From NCBI GenBank assembly GCA_021307315.1, contig JAJSPD010000007.1:310001-374000 (forward strand): a DNA stretch of 64,000 nucleotides. The letters are read 5' to 3'. The notes beneath the pieces are model-generated. The model was not told the origin of the DNA, did no database searches, and worked only from the letters and a program-made list of their open reading frames with translations. Positions 11,370 through 24,200 of this stretch are shown here, piece after piece (position 1 is the stretch's first letter; each line of letters opens with the position of its first letter). Source of the DNA: Bisporella sp. PMI_857. Lineage: Eukaryota; Ascomycota; Leotiomycetes; Helotiales; Helotiaceae. A program made the position numbers and the translations under genes.

Positions 11370-12067
11370 TGCTGATACTTGCTCAGTGATGATGATCAAT
11401 GATAGTTCTGCGATTGGCGTGTTTGGCCTTTTGTAGAGTTTTGGATGTGATGTGACAATGAGCTTCTGAAATGTTCACTAAAGGTGATGTTGACCAGAGG
11501 TCGTCATCTTGGCAACTCGGTCTTGGCGACACATGTTGAAAGACTACTTTCACAAAACGGCTTACAGCATAATATTCATATTAAAGAAAAGTGTGTAATC
11601 GTAATTCTTCCACGATTAAAACCCACCAACTCTTAAGCAGCTGAAAGGGATCGAGAAAGTTGAGGCTGTATAGCGAACACGGTCACAGTATTGACCAGGT
11701 TCAGGTATGTCATATAATTATAGATCATATATTCTTTCTCTAGACTAAAATCCCCTCTAATTTAGAGATATAGAGAAGTGCACACACGAAACTGGCGTGC
11801 AGAATGTAAATCACCGCGTAGTCACTATATAACCAGTCGCATGTGATATGCATTAAGAAGACTTGAGTCCATAGCAGCCTCTTTGTATGTCAACAGTTTC
11901 ATTCCAGGAGCTGTCAGGAGCAGAGATCATTCTCGGGTATTTTAATTCCAAGCACACGCAAGCCTTAATCCATAAAGAACCGCCGATCCGATGTAGCATA
12001 CCTGCTACAAACCCCCCCTTAAGTATCTCGACAAATTAATATCCTCTTGTCAAAAATGACCTCCTCG
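11370..12067. other. Intergenic, no gene seen
   Basis: About 700 bp between the NDUFAF3-like start and the 3' end of the sugar transporter. It should hold the NDUFAF3-like promoter. No open frame or repeat worth naming was seen. Confidence 0.4.
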
Positions 12068-14017
12068 CTAGAGTTTATGAGTTTCTTCAGCGTGGCTTGA
12101 TCTACCTGGGCCCTTTTCCTCATCAACAAGCTCGCCGGTCTCGTATAATCTGGCTCTTCGATCAACTCTTGTCTTCCAAGCCGGCGTACCAATGATTCGG
12201 ATAGAGCCTGGGGTTGTGTCGTCGAAGATCTCCTCGACTTCCTCGAGAGGCTTCTGAGCGGTCTCAGGGAAGAGGAAGAAGACGTGAATAAACATTGCAG
12301 CGCAGAAAACAGCAAAGACTACGTAAACCTTCCATCGGATCTGGGCAAATGCCGGAGGGACAAAGTATGCAAGAGCAAAATTAAATGCCCAATTGGCCGA
12401 AGTCGAAAGAGCAACAGCCTTGCCACGAACGCGGAGAGGGTACAGCTCTGGTGGGTAAATCCATGATACAGGTCCCCAGGTTGGTGCAAAGGAAGCGACG
12501 AAGAGATAAGTGCAAGCAATGATAGCCTTAGCGGGACGACCAGTGATGGACATTGATTCAGCATCACTGGAGAATTGGCCGGGAAGTGGCACCGTCGAGT
12601 ACTTTCCAAAAAGCGAAGCGTTGATCACGAGCCATGTCATCATGAGGAATGCACCAACCAAGAGTGTTGGACGGCGGCCCCATCGGTCAACGAATAGAAG
12701 TGCTGGGATTGTCATGACAACATTAATGATGAACTGGATCGATGATGGTAGAAGGACATTATCACCAAGGCCGGCCACTGTTCATTATATTAGTAGTTTG
12801 AGACTGGAAAGTTTTACTAGCTCTACTTACTGGTAAAGACGTACTATACGGCACAATCTCTGGGTTAGCTTACGAAACTTTCCAATGTGCGGGTTATGCT
12901 CCAACAGATTGACACTCACTGTGATATAATACATCTATTCAATTGATCAGTATTGTAATATTATAGGACATAGGACACATTTAACATACCATGACGTTCA
13001 TGCCAGTGAGTTGAGACCAGATTTGGGTGAAGACGCCGATATGAGTTCGATTGATCATCTCTGGCTTGAGCAGTTCCCAATAGGTAACATCCGCATTAGC
13101 TCGCTCGAATTCAACTACCTCCCGAATCTCAGCCATTTCCTTGGCAACAAAAGGCGAGCTCTGGTCTCCATGTGCGTGAACAAGAGCAAGAACTTGAATA
13201 GACTCATCCCACCGATCCTTCTTGGCTAGCCATCGAGGTGATTCTGGAAGGAACATCATGGCAACGTAAAGGAAGATGGCTGGTAGCATCTGGAGAGCCC
13301 ACGGAACACGGAAGGCGGCCGGTCCATCTATATAAGAAGATCCGTAGCTGAGGTAAAACATAATTAGGATACCCCAGGTGATAGCCCATTGCTGGCAACC
13401 AATCAAACGGCCACGCTTAGATGGAGGAGCGATCTCACAGATATAGACTGGAACTTGTGCTGAGCAGATACCGACAGAGATACCATTGATAAGTCGTCCG
13501 ACGATCAACATGCCAATATTCTGAGACGCGCATACCAGGATACAACCGATAACCCTAGGCACGTCAGCTCGAGTATGTTGGAAAGGCAAAAAGCGTACCA
13601 GATAAGTGCGCCAATTTGAATAGTCTTCTTTCTACCTAGAATATCAGAGAGAAAACCCGAGATGATAGCGCCTAACCAGGAACCTCCTGGCATAGCGGCT
13701 GTGATACCACCTTCTTAGGTGTCAGTGGATCGATATTCACTTATATCTCTTGGCGCGCTTACCTTGAACATCTGACCTTGGACCTGAGCATTTCCCATCA
13801 GTCTCCAGGTATAGAGGACCTTGGTTAAAGTAGCAGAGATATGCTTTGGTGGAAATAATTGCAGACATGGAGGAGATACTGCGCAGGATAATGAGTATAT
13901 GCAATGTTCCAAACAGAAACAAAAACTCATGAACAACATAGTCACTTACTCGAAACCGAATAAAGCACCTCCGACCACAGCCACAGCTGCAATAACGTAC
14001 ACGTTACCAACAACCAT
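12068..14017 (-). CDS. MFS sugar (hexose-type) transporter with two micro-exons
   Basis: Seven exons: 14017-13950, 13878-13763, 13710-13599, 13554-12990, 12934-12920, 12843-12831 and 12777-12068. They sum exactly to 532 codons. Introns are 44-76 nt. The product is a 12-helix major facilitator of the sugar porter family. It starts with a short cytoplasmic end and first helix (IAAVAVVGGALFGFD). Sugar-porter signatures are GRKKTIQIGAL, GRLINGISVGICSAQVPVY, PESPRWLAKKDRWDES, DRWGRRPTLL and FPETAQKPLEEVEEIFDD. The family imports hexoses or related sugars at the plasma membrane by proton symport; the exact substrate cannot be read from sequence. The two internal exons of 15 and 13 nt encode MYYIT and YVFT, which complete the loop after GMNVM. 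Without them the reading frame breaks. Confidence 0.88.
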
Positions 14018-15754
14018 GGTGCAGCAATTGAGGTCACTCGATAGATTGATGTTGTTTGGTGTACAAGTATTGTGGTTGGTGATAGAATATTCCTTCCGCG
14101 TGTGTAGAAGTTATTGGTATAAAACGAGAAGAGAATTTTAGTTGTAGGGAAGAGAAGAAGAAGTGAATGAATCGAAAAGTGAGGGGCTATACTTGGTAAA
14201 GACCCTGAGATTCGCTACATATGCATAAACATTCACTAAGGCGACTCACCAAAGCAATGTGGGAAGGCACGCAATTGCCACGAGCGCTGCTACTCGGGGC
14301 TTGTTGTCTTTATACTTCTTTACTTTTTTGTTTACGGGAACACAACAGGATTTACTTTGCAACGTAGTATGCCTAGGCAGGGAATGATGCTGTTCGGCGC
14401 TGCATCCGACTTGGTCGATTAATTCTAACTACCCCATATTCCACTCGACAAGCTTGGCTAGATGAACCTGTCACTATCATGTGCAGGAAAGTGAGACAGT
14501 TACACATCGGGCCTTCTTCCAACGGGAAACCAATCACCAGATAACAAAAATTTCAGCAGGGAGAAACGCAGATGCAGATCTTTGGGGCATTCACGAATGA
14601 ATGTAATGAATTTAAAACTTGATAAAGTCGAATCCCGGCAAACAATACATATGGAGTAATGATCTGACGCGCGACACTGGGCACCTTTGATTGCTTGAAT
14701 ACCTTGCAAAGAAAGGACTTGCAGGTTGGCGATTTGGCGCATCCATTTTCCTGCAATTCATTCTCCACTCGTGAAAAGGGTTGCAGAGGCAAAATGTTAT
14801 CTTCTTGGGGACCATTTTCTGTTCAACAAAACACAGCCAAGACCAATTGTGTGGATTAATGGAATAGTTCTATTGGAACTATTTTTTGTCAAGTGACCGG
14901 TAAATTGACACAAGAAATACCTGATGGTAAAAACTCTTGATGCCATTTGTTGGGTGGTTATGACATGTGCCAAGATGGAGCAGTTGTGTTACGGAAAGCT
15001 GAGCTTCGGGGAAATGCCATCCGAGTTGACGTCAGCTAAGTTATGCTGGATAGAACCACGTAGTGACTCTAGAAGCGGCTGAAGCCTTCAAGCGCCTCAC
15101 AGATATGAAGGTAGGAAATGGCAATTAGAAAGACGGCTATCTGGAGTTGGTTATGTACTGTATGAAGGCGTGCAGAGACAAGTAGCACCTTATGCAAACA
15201 ATCCTTGGCACGACGGATGGCTGCGGGAGGTGGGCGGGGTCCCCGCATCCAATGGTTCAGCTCCTACCATTCCTTTCTGCAGGGGATACTGGCATCTCCA
15301 AAGTCACATCAACTCGTCTGGTCTCTTCGTAAAGGACTCTTTTTCCTCTGCAGTCTCGCGTTCCAGGCAGAATTATGTAGCTATTCTAGCCCTTGATGGA
15401 CTACAAGACACTTACAAGACAACTAGCAATGCCTTGTAACTAGGCGAAACGAGGACCTGGAAGCTCCAAGCTGTGGAGCTAGTGGGATATATCATAGACT
15501 GCTTATCTCTTCTAAATTTGCCATTAATCGAGATATGACGAGCTTTTGGGAGTTAAATAAGTATATATTTCTGTTTGCTTGCTACAGCCAGAGCCTTAGC
15601 GGAACATTATCACGTTTCAGCGCTGTCGCAAACATCATTCCGGCTGCATGTGTCCTCTCCTACACAACAAACAACCTATCGACAATCAACGCATACCTGC
15701 CCATCTGGCTTCAAGCCGCAAACGATTAACCCTCCATATTCAGGAGCAGCAAAC
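14018..15754. other. Intergenic, no convincing gene
   Basis: About 1.7 kb between the transporter start and the DUF7053 start, two divergent genes. Several overlapping minus-strand frames at 14500-14815 and plus-strand frames at 15170-15440 are short, lack motifs and overlap each other, so none is called. The region presumably holds both promoters. Confidence 0.4.
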
Positions 15755-16512
15755 ATGTCTTGTAAGCACCTACCTCCAATCAAATTGACAAACAAACACC
15801 TAACACCCCACAGTCCTAACCGCATCCCACCACACCTCCGTAACCGCCGTCCTGCCACCCACCGTCAAGAAATACCACGTCCTGCGTCTCCTCCACGACA
15901 CCAACCGGATGGTTAGCATGTCCCCCATAGTAACCGCGCACAAGCTCCTCCCCGCCTCCTCCTCCACCGCCTTCTACGCCAAAGAACCCGCAGAATACCG
16001 GCCCAGGCCCGAAGAAGCCCCGTTCCCGGTCTACGAGGTCACTGAAACGATGGGGGAGGGCGAAGAAGGCGGAGGCAGCTGGCGAGGCGGCTGGGCGAAA
16101 CGGTTCATCCCCGAGAGCATCACGTACGAGACGGGGTTGCAGACAAAGGAGGACGGGCTGGTCTGTATCACTCATGCGGGCAGTATGTTAATTTTTTCTT
16201 CTTCTTGATTCTCGGATATAATATATATATTCCTGAATGAAAGGGGAAATAGGGCTAACGCGGATAGTGGGTGTCCATTCCGTCACGACCTGGACGATCC
16301 GCGAGGAAGATGGGAAGCTGGTTTTGGATGAGAAGGGGGTGGTTACCAGTAACAGGATGCTGATGAGCTTCATCAAGACCACGCTGCAGGAGAGCCACGA
16401 GAAGCTGGTGCGGGACGTGGTTGCGCTGCTGGAACAGGATGCCTCGGACGAGAAGGCCCCGGCCATATCTCCTGCGCCGGATGCGAGGACGGAGTCCGCG
16501 ATTGCGGTGTAG
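15755..16512 (+). CDS. DUF7053 domain protein
   Basis: Three exons: a 7-nt first coding exon (15755-15761), then 15814-16182 and 16268-16512, with introns of 52 and 85 nt, giving 206 aa. Splicing yields MSFLTASHHTSVTAVLPP, then HVLRLLHDTNRMVSMSPIV, ESITYETGLQTKEDGLVC and GVHSVTTWTIREE. This order fits the fungal DUF7053 family, a START/SRPBCC-like small protein family of unknown function. The C-terminus is a helix rich in Glu and Lys followed by a short disordered tail. The coding part is clearly GC-richer than its flanks. It is convergent with the DHA2 exporter at 16862, with about 350 bp between the stops. The small first exon explains why no ordinary open frame starts here. Confidence 0.8.
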
Positions 16513-16861
16513 GTTTGGGGGATCGAGGAATGCTTGAGGCTAGGAGGCTTGGGCTTAGATGTATCGTAGAGTCGAATCTTAAATATGATGCGTGGGAGTA
16601 GATATTGTTAGAATGATAAGACAAGCGTTTAGCTGAGGAATCTGTCTGGCCGGTCTGAGATGGTATTCATTCTCCCTCTCCATTGTAAACAGTGGTGCTT
16701 TGAAATGTGGCCGCCTTAACCATATATTACCTCTGTCTTTTGTATTTGTACATCGTTTATATATTATATATATATGTATAGTAAAATTATGATACATGAG
16801 CGGAGTTGTTACCATTACCTTCTAGCCCCTTTCCTCAACCCCCATATACAGCCGATTCAAT

Positions 16862-19048
16862 CTACACCGCCACGGTAGTCTCCTGTCCCGGCCCCTTCTT
16901 CACGCTCTTCCACTGCAGGCCCAACGCGCTGATGAACGCCGCGACAGCGCACGCGGCAGCAATCCAATACGTATCCGTCAAGGCATCCACATACGCGTGC
17001 AAGATCCCCATCAACGCGCCTTCTTGATGCATGCCCCGCAGGATCCCGCGGATCTCCGTGGCGCCGCTATGCAGGAAGGTCTGGGCGCCCGCCTCGCCGA
17101 GCTCAGGCGCGTATTCGCGGATGCCGTCAAGCAGGCCGTTGGTGAAGAGGGATTGCGCCACCGCGATGAAGACGGCGCCGCCGAGCTGCTGGAAAAACGA
17201 GATGCACGCCGTGGCTACGGCGACGTCGGCGAGCGGGAGCACGGTCTGTACTACGAGGATGCCGCCTTGGAAACCGACGCCCGTGCCGAGACCGCTGAGG
17301 ACCTGGTAGCCGATCCATTTGGCGCTGTTGGTGTAGAGGGAGAAGGTCGTTATGAGGGCGGCGCCGCTGGGAGGGATTAGCGATGCAGATGGGGTTAGGT
17401 GTAGGTAGAGGAGGCGGGATCTAATCGTTTGACGCGGAGAGGAAACTTACATGGCGAAGAGGATCATGCATACGAGCATCACAGGGACGTAGTATCCTAT
17501 CATAGTTATGAGCGCGCCTGTCCCAATGGAGGAGAGCACTGTCGCGAGGAGGAGAGGAAGGAGCTGGATCCCGGCTTTGGTGGCGGAGGAACCCTTTACC
17601 GACTGGAAATAGATGGCTAGGTAGTATATCTGGGCGAAGAAGCCGGCGCCGAAGAAGAACGCGAATGCCATTGCGAATATTACGTTGCGGTCTTTGAAGA
17701 GCCGAGGGGGTAGGGTTGCAGATTCGCCGGCGCGGATCTGTGAATAGATGAAGATGATTCCAAGAACGCCTGTGGTGACGAAGAGGCCGATGATGCGTCC
17801 GCTAGACCATGCGTATTTGGATCCGCCCCATTGCAGTGCGAGTAACATAGAGATGACGGCTGGCATGATGATGGATGCGCCGACGAGGTCTAGCTTGAGG
17901 ATTCGCTTGGTGATAGGAAGATTTTCAGGGTTGTTATCACGTTTGATATGGAGAAGGAAGACGATGACCGCAATGGTAATTGCTCCAATAGGTACGCTAA
18001 GCTTAAGTTAGTCGATATATCCAAATGTATTTTATATCTCTTACTTGATGTAGAAGCACCATCGCCAAGTCACCTTATCACTGTTTCTGTTAGAAATCGC
18101 TATTCGAAGTAATATTTGGCACTAACGTGAACACTCCTCCGAGGAGAGGGCCAGCGACGGAGGCGATACCCCACATCCCTCCGACGAGTCCAAAGGCTGC
18201 CGGTCTTTTTTGCAGTGGTACTACATATGTTCATAAGTATATCTGCCATGCCATCCTATCCCTTTTCGTGAGGGCAACCGGAAACCTACAGCAATATGCC
18301 ATGATGACAATGGCGCCGGAGAATAGCCCGCCACATCCAATTCCTGCGATAGCTCTCCCAATTATCAATGCAGTACTGTTTGGAGCAGTGGCACAAACTA
18401 GGGAACTAGCAGGTCTCAGCAGGTGATATAAGTATACGATAAGAAGTACTGACCCAATCTCAAACAGTGTAATGGCCGTGACAAATGTCCATTTGATCTG
18501 AGATGGTAAGTTTGTATTCTGTACAAAGAGCATTGGTAACTTGCATCAAAGATGGTATATATGCGGCCAAACGTCGGTTGAAGGGCCGTAGATGTCAGCA
18601 AGTACGCGCTTCCATACCTGACACAATATCAGAGTCATCATGGGATAGAATTTGGGAGAAATTACCAGCCAATATCTGTGATGGAGTTAAACTGATCGGT
18701 GATCTTTGGAATTGCTGTGGCGAGAATAGTATTATCTAAAGCAACCAGGAAGATAGCCAGGCATAAACCCAACATCAGCACGACCAGCTTCGTCCCATGT
18801 GGATAGTCCATATCATCCGCATTCGAGTTTCCTGGCTTCGCTTTCTCTTCGTCGACTATAGCATCATCTCTAGGCTGGGATGCGGTACTCTGCCTCTCCT
18901 TCTCACTTCCAGCCTCCAACTCCTTTTCTCCCCCGTTCTGGCACGCATCATCCTTCACGCGCTCGTTACCATCGTACTTTGAGTCGCTAGTCGTGTCCGT
19001 GGTAGATGTCTCTTTTGATCGCGCAGGGTCTGGTATATCATTTGTCAT
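16862..19048 (-). CDS. MFS drug:H+ antiporter, DHA2 (14-helix) type
   Basis: Eight exons: 19048-18666, 18617-18545, 18497-18454, 18405-18290, 18220-18127, 18080-18045, 17996-17451 and 17366-16862. They sum to 598 codons. A hydrophilic acidic N-terminus of about 90 residues precedes TM1 with the DHA motif [13 protein letters not shown]. Further marks are [58 protein letters not shown] and [15 protein letters not shown]. This matches the DHA2 exporters that pump toxins, fungicides or secondary metabolites out of the cell. No biosynthetic cluster genes lie nearby, so a general detoxification role is as likely as metabolite export. The second intron (18544-18498) begins with GC rather than GT. 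Confidence 0.9.
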
Positions 19049-19649
19049 CCTGCTCGAAGCGAACGGGTGGCGTCAGGTCGAATGTGCTCCCGTGAGAAAA
19101 TAATATATCAAAACGAAAATGTAGTAGAAAGTCTTTGTCTATAACAGCATCCCTCAACGAGATACGAATTTGAAGTAAGAAATAAATACAGATAATGTCT
19201 TTGTAAATGTCCAAGGGAAGGAAAGGTAAAAGCGAGCATAATCCTACCCCTCTGTTTACGATGTAGGCAACCATATATAATATCGATGTGGTATCATGGC
19301 GACGCCGACAAAAGCCATGCTAGGGCGAAATGGTAGCTGATTTGCTGGGGTCGGGGTAAAATTCCAATCTACGGGGTAAGCAGAACTTTAATTTCTAGAT
19401 GACCTACACGCGAAATCTGATCTTTTTACCCAAACTACCATCATTGCCTCATTTTTAGACATAGGATGCTTACGTCGTGAGGCCTTTCGCGATAACAAAA
19501 GACAGTCAACAATATGGTCAGATGGTTTTGGATATTCGTCATGCCAGAGCAAGCCAGCAATCACGGCCAACGGTGAAGCGAAGGGAGGCCATTGTCAGAT
19601 CCCCACAGCAGGCTATCCTCTTCATCCTAACAAGGAAATATAAATGGCC

Positions 19650-19660
19650 AGCAGCAGCAG

Positions 19661-19698
<38 letters not shown>
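19650..19698. repeat. (CAG)n/(CAT)n microsatellite
   Basis: A short CAG run is followed by about 12 uninterrupted CAT (ATC) units. It is non-coding in its context. Confidence 0.95.
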
Positions 19699-20215
19699 GG
19701 ATGGTTCTGCTACTGGCTTCTGCATCAAGATTATCTCTACGTAGATGGAGAAACAGTCCTTTGTATTGGATAGACATCTTGGCGATTGAACGCAATATCG
19801 TTTGGTGAGAGATGGATGTGTCGGACATACTCCTGTACCGAAAACGACGAGGTTGAGCCTTTTCAAAAGGCGGCTCACTGGGTGTGTGAATTCTTTTTAT
19901 TTGCTTACTTTCTCTCGAGAAGTCTGGCCGCTAAAAACTTCCTTTTAGAAGCTAGTCCGGTGGTCTGTTCATCTTTGATTACTAAAGATATATTTTGATT
20001 GCTGTTTCATTTTTGTTTCCATTATTTCCAGTCCCCCAAATCTCTCTCCCCTCCCCCCCAATTTTCCAGGGGGGAAAGGGGAACCTGGCTGATGATGCGC
20101 AGCCCCGTGACACCGCGAGGTCCCAGAAAACGCGTCTCAAACACTTAAGCGAAAGGCAAAGACGTAAACGACCCAAAAAAAAAAGCCAGGCAGAACGTCA
20201 CCACATCAAAACCCA

Positions 20216-20247
20216 TTTTTTTTTTTCTTCTTCTTCTTCTTCTTCTT
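20216..20247. repeat. poly-T / (TTC)n microsatellite
   Basis: A T run is followed by about seven TTC units, in the Argonaute upstream region. Confidence 0.93.
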
Positions 20248-20454
20248 TGGCTCACAGAAATACAGAACGTCACAAAAGAAACCATACAACAACGGACCCC
20301 GCTCACCGATTCCTACCTTTTAACCATCTGATCCCTTTCTCTCCCCAATTACATATCCTCATCACTTTTTTTTTTCCTTCGGGAGACATCACATCTCAGA
20401 TTCAGATGTGGAGAAGCTAGAAGAGGCCTGCCAGGAACAAGGGTCGATCCTGCC

Positions 20455-20530
20455 GTTCTGACCGCTGCTTTCTTCTCCTCTCCATCTTTCCCTCTCTTTC
20501 CCTCCTTCTCTCTCTCCCTCTCCACATCTT
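20455..20530 (+). promoter_or_regulatory. CT-rich tract upstream of Argonaute
   Basis: Nearly pure pyrimidine sequence made of TCC, CTCT and TTTCCC runs. Such tracts often mark core promoter or transcription-start areas of highly expressed fungal genes. The distance to the ATG (about 700 bp) implies a long leader or a 5' UTR intron. The role is inferred. Confidence 0.3.
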
Positions 20531-21240
20531 CATTCACCCCTCACTAGCTTCCCATTGTCTGTTGCTGCTGATACCTGCATGTCACGTCACCTACCTCACC
20601 TCACCTATTCCTACTTGCTTCTCCAACACCTTTCTTTAGCTCTATCAGTTTTCCTGCACTGTAGTTCAAGAATGAACATAGCTGCTTAATTTTGACCATC
20701 TGTCACAAATCTCAATTGGCACACCGTCTCAATCTGTGGTGAATTGTCACCCACCCCAAACTGATCAGACAACACTGGCGCCAGAGAAGTGTGCAAAGAC
20801 AAACGACATCCTACCAATCACGGTCAGTATGATACATCCTTTTTTTGCACTTTTTGTTTGCTTCCATTTGACCACGTCACCGCTGTACCAGATTGGTCAA
20901 AGATATTCTTCCCGGAATGCTACATTGCATGCTCCCTTAACCAGCACTTTGCACAAAACATGACTAGTCATATGGCATATCTCAAATCTGCTCATATAAC
21001 CCTCAAGCAGTTCTCATTCACTAATGAGTCTTTGGTAGACACTAAGCAACTCACTACTCGCTGACTTTAGATATCCTCAACGGATCCATATTGCTCGAAA
21101 CAAGCTCTTCTATACACTTCTCTGCCCCCAGACCGAGCTCCTCCTTACACATAAACGAAGAAAAGCGAGCACTATCACATCTGTGCTCACCTTTTGTACA
21201 GGCCGAGAGTCTCTTTCTACACTCAAGCTAAACGTGAAAC

Positions 21241-24200
21241 ATGTCCAGCCATGGAGGACGTGGTGGAGGTGGAGGCAGAGGCAGAGGTGGCGGAGGACGA
21301 GGCGGCAGTGACCGCGGAGGACGAGGCGGTAGTGACCGTGGAGGGGGCTCCCGTGGTAGTGATCGTGGAGGAAGCTTCCGTGGTGGTGACCGAGGCCGTG
21401 GGGGAGGCGGAAGGGGAGGCGGACGCGGAGGCGCGGATGTTCGAGTTTTCAAGTGAGCACTATTTTGTAACAAATTGCTCAACCAGGAACTCATAAGCTT
21501 CAGGGACCCAAAAGCTCCACTCGCTCCACCAGATGGGGTGGCCATGAACATCGAGAACACATATATGAAGAATACTTCTGGGATTGCAGGCCTCTCGCTG
21601 AAGGATAATTCAGAGTTTCCTGAACGTCCAGGCCATGGCACTGCGGGTTCGTGCTCTGAGCTCTTTCGAAGCTTCTCTAGCTAATTCTCTCAAACTTGTA
21701 GGAAAGAAGATTGCTGTCTATGCAAATTATCTCAAGGTTACTCCCCAGCCCGGCCTTGAGCTAACCCGCTATCATGTGGAAATTTCGCCGGAGGCGAAAG
21801 GCAAGAAGCTAACTCGGATCTTCCAGCTGCTTCGCGAGTCAGTACTCTGATCTACACTTGAAACTGTGCTAACAAAAACGATAGACTGCCAGACTTCACT
21901 CATGTTGCCACAGAATGGAAATCATTTATTGTGTCAAAACAACCCTTATCCATTCCGGACCCCTACGTTGTGGACATTGTCTATCGTGGAGATGCAGAAG
22001 ATGAGCCTTTAGAGACTGCGCCTACCTACAAAGTGAGGGTGATCAACCCGACGCCTCTCAGCGTTGGCAATTTCGTCAGCTATCTTTGCGCAACTAGTAG
22101 AACACCAGAATTCCCCAACAAAGCCGAAGTAATCCAAGGTTTGAATGCCTTGTTCGGACACTACCCACACGCAAACTCGGGAGTGTCCTCAATCGGCCAA
22201 AACAGGTACTTCTCAATTGATCGCAACCCGGCCAATCTCAAAGTACTAGGTGGTGGACTAGAATCGCTCCGAGGGTACTACCAAAGTCTTCGACCAGCAA
22301 CCGGAGGCCTACTTCTGAATATCAATGTCACTCATGGCGTCTTTCTGGAGCCTGTACGTTTGGACTTGATTTATCCGAGAATTGGAACGGGGAACAAGAC
22401 GACCCTGCAGAAGAAGCTAAGCAAGATTCAGGTGAAGATGCTTCATCTCCCTCCCAAGCTTTCCAAAAAGACGAAGAGGGAGATTCCCAGACTCAAGTCT
22501 ATTTTTGGTTTGGCTCATCCCCAAGATGGCCGCTCAGATGCAAATCCACCGCAGGTACCCTATCATGGTGCATCTGCGTCAGAAGTGAAATTCTGGCTAG
22601 GGCCTGTGCCACCAGCAGCAGCAGCATCTGGTGCGAAAGCCCCCAAGAACCCAACTGGATCTGCGTTGCCTCAAAACGCCTACATTACTGTGTATGATTT
22701 TTTCCGGAAGAAATACCCAGCTTTTCAACTGAAAGGAAGCAATCCTGTGGTCAATGTCGGAAATCGTGAGCATCCGACGTACCTTCCAGCAGAGGTGTGC
22801 GAAGTCATACCAGGCCAAACGATCAAGCGCCGCCTCAGTCCTGCACAAACTCAAGAGATGATTACTTTTGCTTGTCGAAAACCCTGGGAAAATGGAATCT
22901 CAATTGTAGAAGATGGCAAGGCAGTTCTCGGCCTAAACCCCGATTCGGTCTCTCCCCTAGGCCACTTCGGTCTTCAAGTTGGCACTAGTCTGATTACAGT
23001 TGCAGCACGAGTGTTGCCATCTCCTACTATCAAGTATAAGACTCTTGACAACAAGGAGAAGAATCTCAATGTTAGTGGTGGCCAATGGAATATGGCCAGT
23101 ATCAAGTTTCATACTGGCAGCAATCTTGGACCATGGACATATATCCTCTTCCGCTCCAATACCGGCAGAAATCCGGATCCACAGTACGTACATGACACGG
23201 TCCAAAATTTCAAGCGATTCTTGCAGACCGCAGGAATCAATTCTTCTGGCTACATTACGCAACAGCAGCCAGCGATAATTGATCTTCATGAAGGGGAGGA
23301 GGCCCGGAATGATGCTATCATCAAAGACATTTTCCGCCGAATGTATTCAAGCCCGCACAAGCCAAGATTCGTGCTTTGCGTCTTGCCATACCGTGACGTT
23401 GCGATCTACAATAGCATTAAAACTACTGCAGATACAAAGGCGGGCATTAATACTGTCTGTGTTGTGGCTCAGAAGTTCCTGAAGGAGCAGAGACAGGAAC
23501 AATACTTTGGTAATGTCAGCTTGAAGTTTAACCTCAAGGCTGGTGGCATCAACCAGACCATCGACCCGGCGAGGATGGGCATCGTAGGGGAAGGGAAAAC
23601 AATGGTCGTGGGTATTGATGTGACCCATCCGTCCCCTGGGTCGAAGGAAACTGCCCCAAGTGCCGCTGCAGTGGTTGCGAGCGTTGACAAGTTTCTTGGC
23701 CAATGGCCAGCAACATTCAGTATTCAAGAAGGCAAGAAGGAGACTGTTGTCGCTCTGGAGAGCATGTTCTTGTCTCGCCTGAATGTCTGGGAAAGCAAGA
23801 ACAAGTCACTGCCAGAGAATATCATCATCTACCGAGATGGTGTATCTGAGGGTCAATATCAAATCCTCTTGAACGAGGAGCTGCCTTCGGTGAGAAAGGC
23901 TTGCCAGCGCAAGTATCCTGCCACGGCGACGAAGCAAGGATTACCCAAAATCGCTATCATTGTTTGTGGTAAGCGTCACCATACCCGTTTCTATCCCACT
24001 GTGGAAGGGGAGGCGGATCGATCTTCGAATTGCGGCCCAGGCACGGTCATTGACCGTGGTGTGACTGAAGTCCGTGGTTGGGATTTTTTCTTGCAACCTC
24101 ATGCCTGTCTGCAAGGCACCGCCAGAAGCTGCCATTACTATGTCGTTCTGGACGAAGTATTTAGGGGACGCCAGTTCAAGCAACCTCATCAGAACCATGC

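Larger units (their letters stand above)
19049..21240. other. Long divergent intergenic region upstream of Argonaute
   Basis: About 2.2 kb between the DHA2 exporter (minus) and Argonaute (plus). It contains two trinucleotide microsatellites and a strongly pyrimidine-rich block (about 20455-20530) that resembles the CT-rich leader found near transcription starts of fungal genes. No coding frame is convincing. It probably holds both promoters and a long Argonaute 5' leader, perhaps with an intron. Confidence 0.45.

Noticed and set aside
21194..21496. Val/Glu/Ala-rich frame over the Argonaute first exon
   Set aside because: It is the off-frame reading of the GGA/CGT-rich RGG tract; low-complexity DNA keeps several frames open.
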